A stretch of DNA of 64,000 nucleotides from Alkaliphilus sp. B6464 (GCF_018141165.1 NZ_CP058557.1:1178001-1242000), one strand, 5' to 3'. Shown: positions 54,087 to 62,979, counted from the first letter of the stretch. Numbers and translations: made by a program. The notes: generated by a model from the letters alone, not told the origin.

Positions 54087-54118
54087 ATTATAGCATGGTA
54101 ATCTAACTCAAATCTAAC
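54087..54118 (-). promoter_or_regulatory. Operator and promoter of the response regulator gene
   Basis: On the minus strand GTTAGATTTGAGTTAGAT (54118-54101), eight bases, TATAAT (54092-54087), then a short leader to the GTG start. Same layout and spacing as the permease promoter. Confidence 0.7.
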
Positions 54119-54250
54119 AATATTAAATACGGTAAAAAATGGTTATATAATAATATAGTAAAGTGTTCTATTGATATATTTATAAGCATATGGTAAAATA
54201 TACCTAATGCTTATTTGTCTATCACTTAAATTTATATATGGAGGAATCAT

Positions 54251-54642
54251 ATGAAAAAAAATATATATGCTTCATATATTCTATCAATATATTTATTTAT
54301 GCTACAATAACGTATTTAACTATTGAGAGTTTTTCAGATATACATTCGTTTTTCAATAGACTTCAATTCTATCAAATAACAAATATAAATACTTCCATAC
54401 AATATACTCATATATATTTAACTCTTTTTTTTATCATCTTTATAACTATTCCTTTGATGCGTAGGTTTTTTGACTTTCCTAATAAATATATTGGAGTATC
54501 ATTTTATATATTTGGTATAATTATGCTGGCATATTCAATATTTAAATATTATTCCTTTAGAGCTTTTCAAACGTTATTAACTATCACTTTTGTAATAGTA
54601 GCTATATTTTGGTATATAATACTAAAGTTCTTTAGAGAATGA
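54251..54642 (+). CDS. Membrane protein with an A8 tract at the start (apparent frameshift)
   Basis: The ribosome site GGAGG (54240-54244) is correctly spaced for ATG 54251, but that frame stops after 19 codons. The long frame, which holds four membrane helices (about 131 residues), is reached if the run of eight A right after the ATG becomes nine: the product would start MKKKYICFIYSINIF. So the gene is either recently broken, or expressed by slippage at the A tract, or phase-variable. The only in-frame ATG (54238) lies before the ribosome site. Family not recognised. Confidence 0.55.
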
Positions 54643-54781
54643 TCTATGATTTAAATGTATAATACTATTCGTAGCTATTAATGTAAGATATTAAAAATAT
54701 AATAGTATTAATATCTAAATTGAAAATTTCAATTGGAGTGTATTATTTGATATCTATACAATGAATTTAAAGCAACAGACT

Positions 54782-54902
54782 GATAACTTTGTAGCTAGAG
54801 TACCAGAGTATGTTGTAATTGTATTTGATAAGGCATATCGAACAGCTAATGAAGCAAGGAGTAATCATTGGACCAGGCTACCTATGGAAGCGGGATAAAT
54901 GG
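54782..54902 (+). pseudogene. hisC fragment with a large internal deletion
   Basis: The first half (54782-54835) matches hisC around 48588-48642; the second half (54838-54902) matches hisC around 49016-49081. About 370 bases between are gone. Base identity to the intact hisC is high, with several substitutions. No start or ribosome site. The sequence between 54643 and 54781 holds nothing I recognise. Confidence 0.85.
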
Positions 54903-54945
54903 TAAAAAGAAGAACGATATAACTATGTATATTTTTATAAAATTA

Positions 54946-55246
54946 AGCATATTTAGTTAAAGAAGCTTGACCTTCAAAACGGTTAATATCACTAATTTCA
55001 GCTAAAAGACCTGCTGCATAAACAGGACCAATGCCTGGAATGGTTCGCAAAGTATTAGGAATACCATCAACAAGTTTTCCAATACTTAGGATTAATGTTG
55101 TAAACTTTAGCATTTAGATCTCTTAGATATTCAGTACCTTTTAACTTGTTATCAACAGTAAAAGCTTTAAGTTTATCACCATTAGTATCAAGAATACAAA
55201 CTTTCATATCAAAAGAACTAATGTCAATACCAACAAAATGTCTCAT
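54946..55246 (-). pseudogene. IS110-family transposase remnant
   Basis: From ATG 55246 (with AAAGGAGG before it) the frame reads MRHFVGIDISSFDMKV, CILDTNGDKL and so on for about 58 codons, then a TGA. This is the N terminus of the DEDD domain of IS110-family recombinases with its first Asp. After a deletion, another frame carries TLRTIPGIGPVYAAGLLAEI, the start of the Transposase_20 domain. The rest is missing, so it is dead. Confidence 0.85.
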
Positions 55247-55262
55247 GAAGTTAGCCTCCTTT

Positions 55263-55560
55263 CATAGTAGGATCAAGGGAAATGAACTCTTCAGGATGTC
55301 CCCAGCGCTTTCGTTGATCAATCGGCCTCGCATATAAGAACTTACTCTGGTTTTTGGGCTACCTGAAAGCTGCTATCTTTCAGCGAAGATTATCAGAGGG
55401 AACAGCCTGCTGGTTAGAAGTTTAAACGAATGCTAGGGAGACAGACCTAGAAAGTAGTCAAAGCTACAGGAGACGAAAGAATTTCCACAAGTGATTCTCT
55501 AAGATTATTATCTTGGAACATCGCCAAAAGTCAAAGACCCTATGAAATATTTTTATATAT
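55263..55560 (-). mobile_element. Structured 5' non-coding region of the IS110 element (possible bridge-RNA locus)
   Basis: The 300 bases before the transposase remnant are more GC-rich than the surroundings and contain several inverted repeats (for example gctgaaag with ctttcagg on the minus strand, 55365-55405). No gene is seen in it. In the IS110 subgroup the long 5' non-coding region encodes the bridge RNA that pairs donor and target DNA. Position and structure fit, but I cannot fold it here. Confidence 0.5.
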
Positions 55561-55644
55561 TTATTAACACAATTCGATTGTCAAAGAACAGCTGGAAACT
55601 GAATAAAAAATTATTTTAAATATATTATACTAGGAGATATATAG

Positions 55645-55812
55645 ATGGAAAATAATGATGAACATATTTTTTATAATTTAATTATTCTTTCTATACTCAC
55701 AATAGTAGCTATAATATTTACTGAAGTTCTAAATAATGTTAAAGTTATTTATTATTATTCAGTAATTCTTGGAATAGTATATATTTTTAATTTAAAACTA
55801 AGAAAAAACTAG
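55645..55812 (+). CDS. Small two-helix membrane protein (55 aa)
   Basis: ATG with AGGAGA seven bases upstream; two hydrophobic segments (about 10-28 and 33-50) and a basic end (KLRKN). Family unknown; too short for most gene callers. tattatac about 15 bases before could be a -10 box. Confidence 0.5.
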   Translation: MENNDEHIFYNLIILSILTIVAIIFTEVLNNVKVIYYYSVILGIVYIFNLKLRKN

Positions 55813-55887
55813 AGATCTCTCCGCATCTTTAACTGAATCTATGAGTTGATCAAGTTCTCTAATATTTAATTCCCTAATATATGACAT
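55798..55887 (-). CDS. Very short peptide, perhaps a gene remnant (29 aa)
   Basis: ATG with an excellent ribosome site (AGAGGAG, seven bases), encoding the charged peptide MSYIRELNIRELDQLIDSVK and nine more residues. It ends inside the gene on the other strand. It may be the N-terminal stub of a gene cut off by rearrangement. Confidence 0.3.
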   Translation of the reverse strand: MSYIRELNIRELDQLIDSVKDAERSLVFS

Positions 55888-56010
55888 TTTATTTCTCCTC
55901 TCTTTGTTGTTTTTTTGCAAGACTCTCTCTATTGGCCAACTATTTTCGTCTTACACTATATAAAAGGAGATTTAAGTTAAAATAATCAACCATTTTTAAA
56001 ATTTATTTTA

Positions 56011-56170
56011 CTATTCATTCCTTTGTGTTGTTACATATGCTTTAACTTCTTCTACATCTTTTTTACATCTTCAAAAACATTTAGCTTACCTGTTAATGTA
56101 GAAATAATTTCCCGATATTTACATTCTCTTTCTTCTTGTTTGATATCTCTTTTTTCTTGAGCTTTTAAAA
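56011..56170 (-). pseudogene. BhlA/UviB-like holin remnant
   Basis: The minus strand reads KAQEKRDIKQEERECKYREI, then ISTLTGKLNVFEDVKK and, one base out of frame, DVEEVKAYVTTQ before TAG. This is the C-terminal coiled part of BhlA/UviB holin-like proteins (ER-x-x-KYQEII-x-x-LT-x-KLNVVE-x-[IV]-x-x-DV). The membrane helix is missing and an A run has lost one base near 56060. Confidence 0.65.
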
Positions 56171-56243
56171 TTATGAAGAAAAAATATATATACTTTATAT
56201 ATTTTCATTAGCGTTCAAAATTTATTTAAGAAGATAGACGTTG

Positions 56244-56275
56244 AAAAAAGCTCCTCACATGAGAAGCTTTTTTGT
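56244..56275 (-). terminator. Terminator of the RsiV-like gene (bidirectional)
   Basis: A 14-bp stem with one G-T pair (56244-56257 with 56260-56273) with A and T runs at the ends. Confidence 0.85.
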
Positions 56276-56284
56276 ATTAAAGAT

Positions 56285-57040
56285 CTATTTAATAAAGGAA
56301 GGAGAAACAACATCTTTCAAAATACTATTTGGAATTTCAAACTCTATTATGCCAGATGAATAAGGTGCGATTTCATATTGGCCAAAGTAAATAACTAGCT
56401 TTCCATCTTTTATAAAGAAGGATTGTTCATCATTAATACCGCTAAATACTTCTACTTCGTCTGGGAAAAACTTATCTGGATCTTCTTTTATTTGTTTTTG
56501 TATCTCTTCGTTAATTACTTTTTTATAGTCACTTCCTTCTTTAAAGAAGTCCTCTAAAGCAATTTCTTTACCAGTTCTTAGATCAAAGTTGTAAGGAACT
56601 TTTACACTCATACCATGAGCACCACCAGTGTATTGGTAGTTTAAAACTGTTACGCTTATTAACTCACTATTTGCTGTATAGACTTCGTAATCTACTAATA
56701 ACTCATACTTATGAAGTTCTATATTTTCTTTTTTTGCATCTTTAAAATCATTCTCAGCCATTTGTGATAGTTCTTCTTTTATTTTTAATGCATCTTTTTC
56801 AAGAAGAGTGTTTATTTCATTTAAAAGTTCCTTATTATTTTCGCTAGAGAACACAGGAAGTTTAATGCTACTTTCTAATGTTTCGTTATCGTCGGATATT
56901 GCTTTAGTCTCTACTTCTAAGGTTTGTACTATGCCTTGCTGCTTACTACCATAGGTTGAAGGAGTCATTCCATTTGCACAACCTGCAGTTACCGAACCAA
57001 TTAATATAAGCATTACAGGGATAAAAATTTTTCTTTTCAT
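56285..57040 (-). CDS. RsiV/PdaC-like lipoprotein (DUF4163-DUF3298)
   Basis: A 251-residue exported lipoprotein: signal peptide with lipobox VTAGC, a DUF4163-like stretch (about 45-140) and a DUF3298 domain with YTGGAHG, FDLRTGKEIALEDFF and the final EIAPYSSGIIEFEIP. The same pair occurs in the outer part of the anti-sigma factor RsiV, which binds lysozyme, and in deacetylase PdaC; here there is no cytoplasmic anti-sigma part. It may bind muramidase or peptidoglycan. ATG 57040 is chosen for the ribosome site AGGAGAG; an earlier start lies before it. Confidence 0.82.
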   Translation of the reverse strand: MKRKIFIPVMLILIGSVTAGCANGMTPSTYGSKQQGIVQTLEVETKAISDDNETLESSIKLPVFSSENNKELLNEINTLLEKDALKIKEELSQMAENDFKDAKKENIELHKYELLVDYEVYTANSELISVTVLNYQYTGGAHGMSVKVPYNFDLRTGKEIALEDFFKEGSDYKKVINEEIQKQIKEDPDKFFPDEVEVFSGINDEQSFFIKDGKLVIYFGQYEIAPYSSGIIEFEIPNSILKDVVSPSFIK

Positions 57041-57335
57041 AAATATCTCTCCTATCAAATTTTGTTTAATAATTTAAAGCATAATAAGATTTACTACTTG
57101 AGTTTTTTTATATTATGTATTGACCCTATAGTATATCTTATGAACTTTTTTTGCTTTACAAACTAATTAAAAGAAATTACAAAAAGGTTAAAGAAAAAGG
57201 CAATAGTTACTAATAGGTAAAACTTTAACTTTTTTCATAAGTTTAAGGCCATATTTTATAGCTAGATGAAGAAAACTATAGTAAAATACAGATAAGTAGA
57301 TAATCGAGTATATAAATAAAGGGCAGGTGTTATGT

Positions 57336-58037
57336 ATGCAAGAAGAAAGAATAAAAGTACTAGTTGTTGAGGATGAGTCCTCCATTAGAAAATTTTTATC
57401 TATCAATTTAAATAGAGAAGGTTTTGAGGTTTTAGAAGCTGCATCTGGAGAAGAAGCTCTGGATATAATACGAAGAGTACAACCTAGAGTAGTAGTCTTG
57501 GACCTTATGCTCCCTGGTATAGATGGATTTGAAGTATGCCAGAGTGTTAGAAAATCTATACCAAATATAGTTATTATTATGCTAACGGCTAAAAGTCAAG
57601 ACATGGATAAAATAATGGGATTAGAGCTGGGCGCCGATGACTACATGGTAAAGCCATTTAATCCGCTGGAGCTAATTGCTAGAATAAGAGCAAACCTTAG
57701 AAAAATTGACAATGCAAGGGGTCAATTGAAAAAGGCTATTACCTTTAGAGAATTTGAGTTAGATTTAGAGGCACAAAAGTTCTATAAAAGAGGAATCGAA
57801 ATAGAGCTTACTCCCATAGAGTTTTCAATGATGAAGATGTTTATGGAAGGCAACAATAAGGCATTTAGTAGAGATGAAATTTTAAATATAGTATGGGGCA
57901 AAAATTACTTTGGCGATATGAAAACTGTAGATGTTCATGTGAGAAGAATAAGAGAGAAAATAGAGGATGATCCATCAAGTCCACAAATAATAGAAACTGT
58001 TTGGGGAGTTGGCTATAGACTAAGGGGAGCAAAGTAA
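57336..58037 (+). CDS. OmpR/PhoB-family response regulator
   Basis: 233 residues. Receiver VVEDESSIRKFL, phospho-Asp in VVLDLMLPG, Lys in DDYMVKPFNP; effector LTPIEFSMMKMFMEG, ending VWGVGYRLRGAK. ATG 57336 is preferred over the GTG at 57327, because AGGTG lies upstream of the former. First gene of a three-gene operon with a kinase and a lipoprotein. Confidence 0.93.
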   Translation: MQEERIKVLVVEDESSIRKFLSINLNREGFEVLEAASGEEALDIIRRVQPRVVVLDLMLPGIDGFEVCQSVRKSIPNIVIIMLTAKSQDMDKIMGLELGADDYMVKPFNPLELIARIRANLRKIDNARGQLKKAITFREFELDLEAQKFYKRGIEIELTPIEFSMMKMFMEGNNKAFSRDEILNIVWGKNYFGDMKTVDVHVRRIREKIEDDPSSPQIIETVWGVGYRLRGAK

Positions 58038-58038
58038 T

Positions 58039-59430
58039 ATGAAGAGTATAAAAAAGAGATTAGCAATTAATTTCATATTTATTGTTGTGATTACTGTTGT
58101 TACTCTTGAAATATTTTTGATTAATATAGTTAAGGAAAATTACTATAAAAATTTAGAAGAAAGTCTAAATAATCAAATTAGGCTTTCAGCCGATTTATAT
58201 TCTAGATATTTTTCTGATGCAACGCTTCACGAAAATATATTAAATAATGTAGATACTTTTTGGAAGCAAACAAAGGCTCAAGTAGAAATATTAGACAAGA
58301 GTGGGATGGTATTAATGGATTCTATTGGAGTCATTTCACCTAATCCTATAAATACAGAGGATGTAATTAAGGCTATTAATGGTGAAAGAGGAACATGGAT
58401 AGGAAAAGTAGAGTACGATGAACATAAGGTTATGGCTATTTCATATCCTCTAAAATCTGGAGAAAATATTGTTGGAGTATTAAGATTTATTACATCCTTA
58501 AGAGAGGTAAATCAAGATATAAAAACTATATCTTTAATCTTTATTGGATTTGGGGGTATCGTAATTTTAATATCCAGTCTTGTTGCTGTTTTATTAGCCA
58601 ACACTATAATAGGCCCATTAAAAAGCGTAACCGAATCTGCTGAAAAAATGGCTCTTGGAGATTTTAAAACAAAAAGCATAAAAAAATATGACGATGAAAT
58701 TGGAAAACTATCGGATACTTTAAATTATATGGCTCAAGAGATTATGAAGAAGGATGCACTTAAAAATGATTTTATTTCGTCTGTATCTCATGAGCTAAGA
58801 ACTCCCTTAACCTCTATTAAAGGTTGGGCGATTACCTTAAAGCATAGTTATGACGATCGAGAAATTTTGTCCGACGGATTAGATATTATTGAAGCTGAAA
58901 GTGATAGATTGACTAATATGGTAGAGGAACTTTTAGATTTTTCTAAGTTTGTATCCGGAAAGATAACTCTTGAAAAGGAAGATTTAAATATTAATAACAT
59001 AATAGAGCATATTAGAAAACAATTAACACCAAGGGCTACTAGAGACAATATAAACTTTAAGGTTATGGTAGAGGATAATATGCCAATTACCTGCTCTGAT
59101 GGTAATAGGTTAAAGCAAGTATTTATTAATGTTTTAGATAATGCATTTAAATTTACTCCATCTGGAGGTAGTGTTGTTTTAACTGCATCTTATGAAGATA
59201 ATAATTTTGTTTTTAATATAAAGGATACAGGCTGTGGTATAGCAGAAGAAGATCTACCAAAGGTTAAAGAGAAATTCTACAAGGGAAAAACTAGTCAATC
59301 TCAGAGTGGAATTGGATTATCTATATGCGACGAAATAATTAAGTTAATGAATGGAACATTTGAAATTAGAAGTGAACTTAATAGGGGTACAGAAATAATA
59401 ATTAATGTACCATTCGAGGAGTGTGTTTAG
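58039..59430 (+). CDS. Sensor histidine kinase (WalK/PhoR-like)
   Basis: 463 residues with two helices (about 8-30 and 166-188), an outer PAS-like sensor (about 31-165), HAMP, HisKA (SVSHELRTPLTSIKG) and HATPase (NVLDNAFKFTPSGG, DTGCGIAEED, SGIGLSICDEI). One base from the regulator gene and directly abutting the lipoprotein gene. Confidence 0.93.
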   Translation: MKSIKKRLAINFIFIVVITVVTLEIFLINIVKENYYKNLEESLNNQIRLSADLYSRYFSDATLHENILNNVDTFWKQTKAQVEILDKSGMVLMDSIGVISPNPINTEDVIKAINGERGTWIGKVEYDEHKVMAISYPLKSGENIVGVLRFITSLREVNQDIKTISLIFIGFGGIVILISSLVAVLLANTIIGPLKSVTESAEKMALGDFKTKSIKKYDDEIGKLSDTLNYMAQEIMKKDALKNDFISSVSHELRTPLTSIKGWAITLKHSYDDREILSDGLDIIEAESDRLTNMVEELLDFSKFVSGKITLEKEDLNINNIIEHIRKQLTPRATRDNINFKVMVEDNMPITCSDGNRLKQVFINVLDNAFKFTPSGGSVVLTASYEDNNFVFNIKDTGCGIAEEDLPKVKEKFYKGKTSQSQSGIGLSICDEIIKLMNGTFEIRSELNRGTEIIINVPFEECV

Positions 59431-61014
59431 ATGAAGACAGTTAAGATATTAGTTTTTTTACTTGCTATAAGTCTAATGCTTTCCGCCTGTTCAAGTCCTA
59501 GTACAGATTCCGCAGAAAAGATAGTACCTCCTCAAAATCAGCTAATACCAATTAGAGGGACCTGGGAAATATCTGAGGTTTTAATGACTACTTCTTCTAA
59601 TAAAGAGGAAGATAAAGAAGAATGGTTGGGTAAAAAGGCGCAGTTTTCTGACAGATATATGTCCTTAGGAGAATCTATCTTAGAAAATCCCCAATATCAA
59701 ATGAAGAGGGTAAATGGAGAAGAATACTTATTGTTCAATTCTAAATCATTACCATCGAATTTTGTATTTCCAAATAAGGAAGTAGAGGTAATTACTGTTA
59801 TAGATCAAGACAAGTTTTTTTGTGAGGTTTTAATAATAAAAGAGAATGAGCTAATATTAAAAATACAGGGTAATAGTTTTTATTTAAGTAAAATATCAGA
59901 TGAAGTTGACCAATATATTTCAAGTAAAAGTGATGATGAAAATAATCAAGAGATAAATATACAAATTGAAAAAGATAGCTTAATTCACACTGGCGTTTTA
60001 ATAGGTCTTAGATCTGAAAATAAGAGTAACAGCGATGACTCTGAAAATGAGTACAACTACAGAACATTGTGGATTTCATCAAAAAATAATGAAATAAATC
60101 CTATTTTAGAAATAGAAAATATATTTTTTCCACGTAGAAGTGGGTTTTGGAAAATAGAGACGAAAAAGGCAGCCCAAGATGGTAGATCAGAACAATATAT
60201 ATTAGCTAATAATGTTTTGATGGAAGACAATAAGGCAGAAATACAATTAAAGGCTAGAATGATGCGGAATGAGGAGATACCCACAAATGATGGAGATGTA
60301 ACATCAGAGCTAGATTTTTCCAGGTGGGGAGAAAAAATAGGGGAAATAAAAAGGAAAATTAATTATGTTGGTAATGATTATATATCTGTTGAAACTATAG
60401 GAAAAGGAGAATATATTGTAGGAAGTGAAAACTGGGAAAGTAGTAAGCTACAGATACTTCCTATAGATGGATTGCCTAATGGTCGTGGAGTAAAAATATC
60501 AGATATCTTAGATGAAACGGGTGTTATATCCATAAAGTCTGCATGGGAGAGGGCGATTAACTATCTAGAAATAGATAATCGCAATATTTTATATAGGGAA
60601 GAATTACTAGAAAACTTTGGAATGGAGAGAAAGCTAGGACATTGGTTTTTAAAAGGAAGAATTAATTATACTAAGGAGAAAGAATTTAATGTGGCTGATT
60701 ATAGTATTAACTTAATACCGCCTCCCAAGGTAGTATTTTATGATACTTTATTTGTGCCTTGGACAAATATAAAAGATAGAGTACCAAGGGCTTTAGATGC
60801 ATATACATCTCCTAATAAAGATATAGCTATAGTCCTTACAAAAAGAGAGCTTCTTATTTATGACATATATGGTAATGATTTAGGAAGGTATCCTAAGGAG
60901 AGATTAAAGCTAAAAGAAGGAGAAACCATTATAATGGCAGAATGGGCAACAGGGCAATATGTAGAAAGCTGGGAAGGTATATTCCAAAAATCTGGAGGTC
61001 AGCTATTAGATTAA
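59431..61014 (+). CDS. Large lipoprotein co-encoded with a two-component system
   Basis: 527 residues. Signal peptide with lipobox LSAC (Cys at about 20), so anchored outside the membrane. A first domain (about 45-165) resembles a lipocalin-like beta barrel in strand pattern (GTWEISEVLMT, YLLFNSKSLP); the C-terminal half repeats W/Y-rich strands. No named family. The position suggests it is a sensor accessory or the main target of the kinase. Confidence 0.75.
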   Translation: MKTVKILVFLLAISLMLSACSSPSTDSAEKIVPPQNQLIPIRGTWEISEVLMTTSSNKEEDKEEWLGKKAQFSDRYMSLGESILENPQYQMKRVNGEEYLLFNSKSLPSNFVFPNKEVEVITVIDQDKFFCEVLIIKENELILKIQGNSFYLSKISDEVDQYISSKSDDENNQEINIQIEKDSLIHTGVLIGLRSENKSNSDDSENEYNYRTLWISSKNNEINPILEIENIFFPRRSGFWKIETKKAAQDGRSEQYILANNVLMEDNKAEIQLKARMMRNEEIPTNDGDVTSELDFSRWGEKIGEIKRKINYVGNDYISVETIGKGEYIVGSENWESSKLQILPIDGLPNGRGVKISDILDETGVISIKSAWERAINYLEIDNRNILYREELLENFGMERKLGHWFLKGRINYTKEKEFNVADYSINLIPPPKVVFYDTLFVPWTNIKDRVPRALDAYTSPNKDIAIVLTKRELLIYDIYGNDLGRYPKERLKLKEGETIIMAEWATGQYVESWEGIFQKSGGQLLD

Positions 61015-61040
61015 CAGAAAGTTTTATAAAAATATTTAGT

Positions 61041-61066
61041 GGGATGAGAAGGTAGCTCCTCATCCC
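61041..61066 (+). terminator. Hairpin after the lipoprotein gene
   Basis: gggatgag (61041-61048) pairs with ctcatccc (61059-61066). The tail is not T-rich, so terminator strength is doubtful. Confidence 0.5.
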
Positions 61067-61069
61067 TTG

Positions 61070-61210
61070 CTATTTGTAGAGGAATATGAAAAACAGCTTA
61101 TTCAATCAACTCTTAAAGTAGCTGGATAGAATTGTGCTATGGTAGCTAGAACTCTTAAAATTCCAAAATAAACACTTCATGGTAAGGCAAAGAAATATGG
61201 ATTGCTCTGA
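61070..61210 (+). pseudogene. C-terminal Fis-type helix-turn-helix scrap of an NtrC-family regulator
   Basis: The frame reads VEEYEKQLIQSTLKVAG, stop, NCAMVARTLKIPK, stop, TLHGKAKKYGLL, stop. This matches the Fis-like end of sigma54 activators (L-E-K-x-x-I-x-x-A-L-x-x-x-x-G-N-x-x-x-A-A-x-x-L-G-I-x-x-x-T-L-x-x-K-x-K-K-Y-G-L). Three in-frame stops show it is dead. Confidence 0.75.
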
Positions 61211-61318
61211 TTGGAGGGAGATAAATTATAAAAGTAAATGGAGAATTGGTTTCTCCAGAAGATTCAGCTAGCTTTAAAATATTATATTTCATTTCAGCTG
61301 AGTATTTAGATCTTGCCA
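61154..61318 (-). pseudogene. IS3-family OrfA N-terminal stub
   Basis: ATG 61318 (GGGGGT upstream) reads MARSKYSAEMKYNILKLAES, the start of an IS3-type OrfA helix-turn-helix protein, and then runs into unrelated sequence. On the outer side 61329-61340 and 61368-61379 form a 12-bp inverted repeat (ccctatatgtta). The minus strand nearby reads TGTTAGACAGATTAAA, like an IS3-group end. Confidence 0.65.
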
Positions 61319-61422
61319 TAAAAATACCCCCTATATGTTATTCAGATTTTTGTTTATTTAATCTGTCTAACATATAGGGAGCATATCATTTGAACTTTTA
61401 CTGTCGCATTTTATATCTATAG

Positions 61423-62979
61423 CTATACAATTTTAGTTGTCCAAGTCTCACAGTTCCAAACATCTGTAACAACATCTCGATAAAATTCAGGTTCGTGACA
61501 AATAAGAAGAATACTGCCTTTATAGTTCTTTAGTGCTCTCTTTAACTCGTCCTTCGCATCTACATCTAAATGGTTAGTAGGCTCGTCTAAAATTAATAGG
61601 TTAGTTTCCTTATTAATAAGCTTACATAAACGTACTTTGGCATGCTCACCGCCGCTTAGTACAACAACCTTACTCTCAATATGTTTTGTAGTTAATCCAC
61701 ATTTTGCAAGGGCTGCACGAACCTCGTATTGAGTAAGAGAAGGAAAGTCCTGCCATACTTCTTCAATACAGGTGTTGTAGTTAGCTTCCTTTATTTCTTG
61801 CTGAAAATAGCCAGTGGCTAGGTTATCTCCAAGCTCTACATCACCAGAAATAGCCTTTATCTCTCCAAGTATACTTCTAAGGAGTGTTGTTTTACCAAGT
61901 CCGTTGGCGCCTACTAGAGCTATTCTTTGTCCACGTTCCATTCTTAAGTTTAGTGGCTTAGAAAGAGGCTCATCATATCCTATTACTAAGTTTTTTGTTT
62001 CAAATATTAGCCTACCGGGGGTTTTAGCTTCTTTAAAGTTAAATTCAGGTTTTGGCTTTTCGTCTGGTAGCTCTATAATATCCATTTTATCAAGCTTCTT
62101 TTGTCTAGACATTGCCATGTTTCTAGTGGAAACCCTAGCTTTGTTTCTAGCCACAAAGTCTTTTAAATCTGCAATTTCTTGTTGTTGCTTTCTATGGGCA
62201 GCTTCAAGCTGTAATTTTTTAGATTCATAAATATTAGTAAAGTTATCATAATCTCCTACATAACGATTTAATTCCTGATTTTCCATATGGTATATTAAGT
62301 TAATAACGCTATTAAGGAAAGGAATATCGTGTGAGATTAAAATAAAGGCATTTTCATATTCTTGTAAATATCTTCTTAGCCACTCAATATGCTGCTCATC
62401 TAAATAGTTGGTAGGCTCGTCTAATAGAAGTATGTCTGGTTTTTCAAGAAGAAGCTTAGCTAGTAAAACCTTTGTTCTTTGCCCACCACTTAGGTCCTGT
62501 ACATCACGATCAAGACCAATATCTTCTAGCCCAAGTCCCCGACCAATTTCTTCGACTTTAGAATCGATAATATAAAAGTCATTATTAGTTAATGTATCTT
62601 GTATTGTTCCCATATCCTCGAGGAGTTTTTCTAATTCATCTTCTGATGCATCAGCCATTTTATTACATATTTCATTCATTTCAGTTTCTAGATCAAATAA
62701 ATATTTAAATGCTCCCTTGAGCACATCTCGTATAGATGTTCCCTTTTCAAGAGCTGTATGCTGGTCTAAATATCCAACTCTTACACGTTTTGACCATTCA
62801 ATCTGTCCATCATCTGGATCTAATTTTCCAGTAATTATATTCATAAAAGTAGATTTACCTTCACCATTAGCTCCTATAAGGCCAATATGCTCTCCTTTTA
62901 AAAGACGGAAAGAAACATTATTGAATATGGCACGATCTCCAAAGCCGTGGGTTAGGTTTTTAACTGTTAAAATACTCAT
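61423..62979 (-). CDS. ABC-F family ATPase
   Basis: 518 residues with two ABC domains on one chain and no membrane part: Walker A GANGEGKST and GANGLGKTT, signatures LSGGQRTK and LSGGEHAK, and DEPTNYLD and DEPTNHLD, with a charged linker between. ABC-F proteins act on ribosomes (translation factors such as YbiT/EttA, or antibiotic protection). The linker is of ordinary length and gives no sign of a resistance-type arm. I start at ATG 62979 (GGGAG six bases upstream); a longer frame to 63015 lacks a ribosome site. Confidence 0.92.
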   Translation of the reverse strand: MSILTVKNLTHGFGDRAIFNNVSFRLLKGEHIGLIGANGEGKSTFMNIITGKLDPDDGQIEWSKRVRVGYLDQHTALEKGTSIRDVLKGAFKYLFDLETEMNEICNKMADASEDELEKLLEDMGTIQDTLTNNDFYIIDSKVEEIGRGLGLEDIGLDRDVQDLSGGQRTKVLLAKLLLEKPDILLLDEPTNYLDEQHIEWLRRYLQEYENAFILISHDIPFLNSVINLIYHMENQELNRYVGDYDNFTNIYESKKLQLEAAHRKQQQEIADLKDFVARNKARVSTRNMAMSRQKKLDKMDIIELPDEKPKPEFNFKEAKTPGRLIFETKNLVIGYDEPLSKPLNLRMERGQRIALVGANGLGKTTLLRSILGEIKAISGDVELGDNLATGYFQQEIKEANYNTCIEEVWQDFPSLTQYEVRAALAKCGLTTKHIESKVVVLSGGEHAKVRLCKLINKETNLLILDEPTNHLDVDAKDELKRALKNYKGSILLICHEPEFYRDVVTDVWNCETWTTKIV

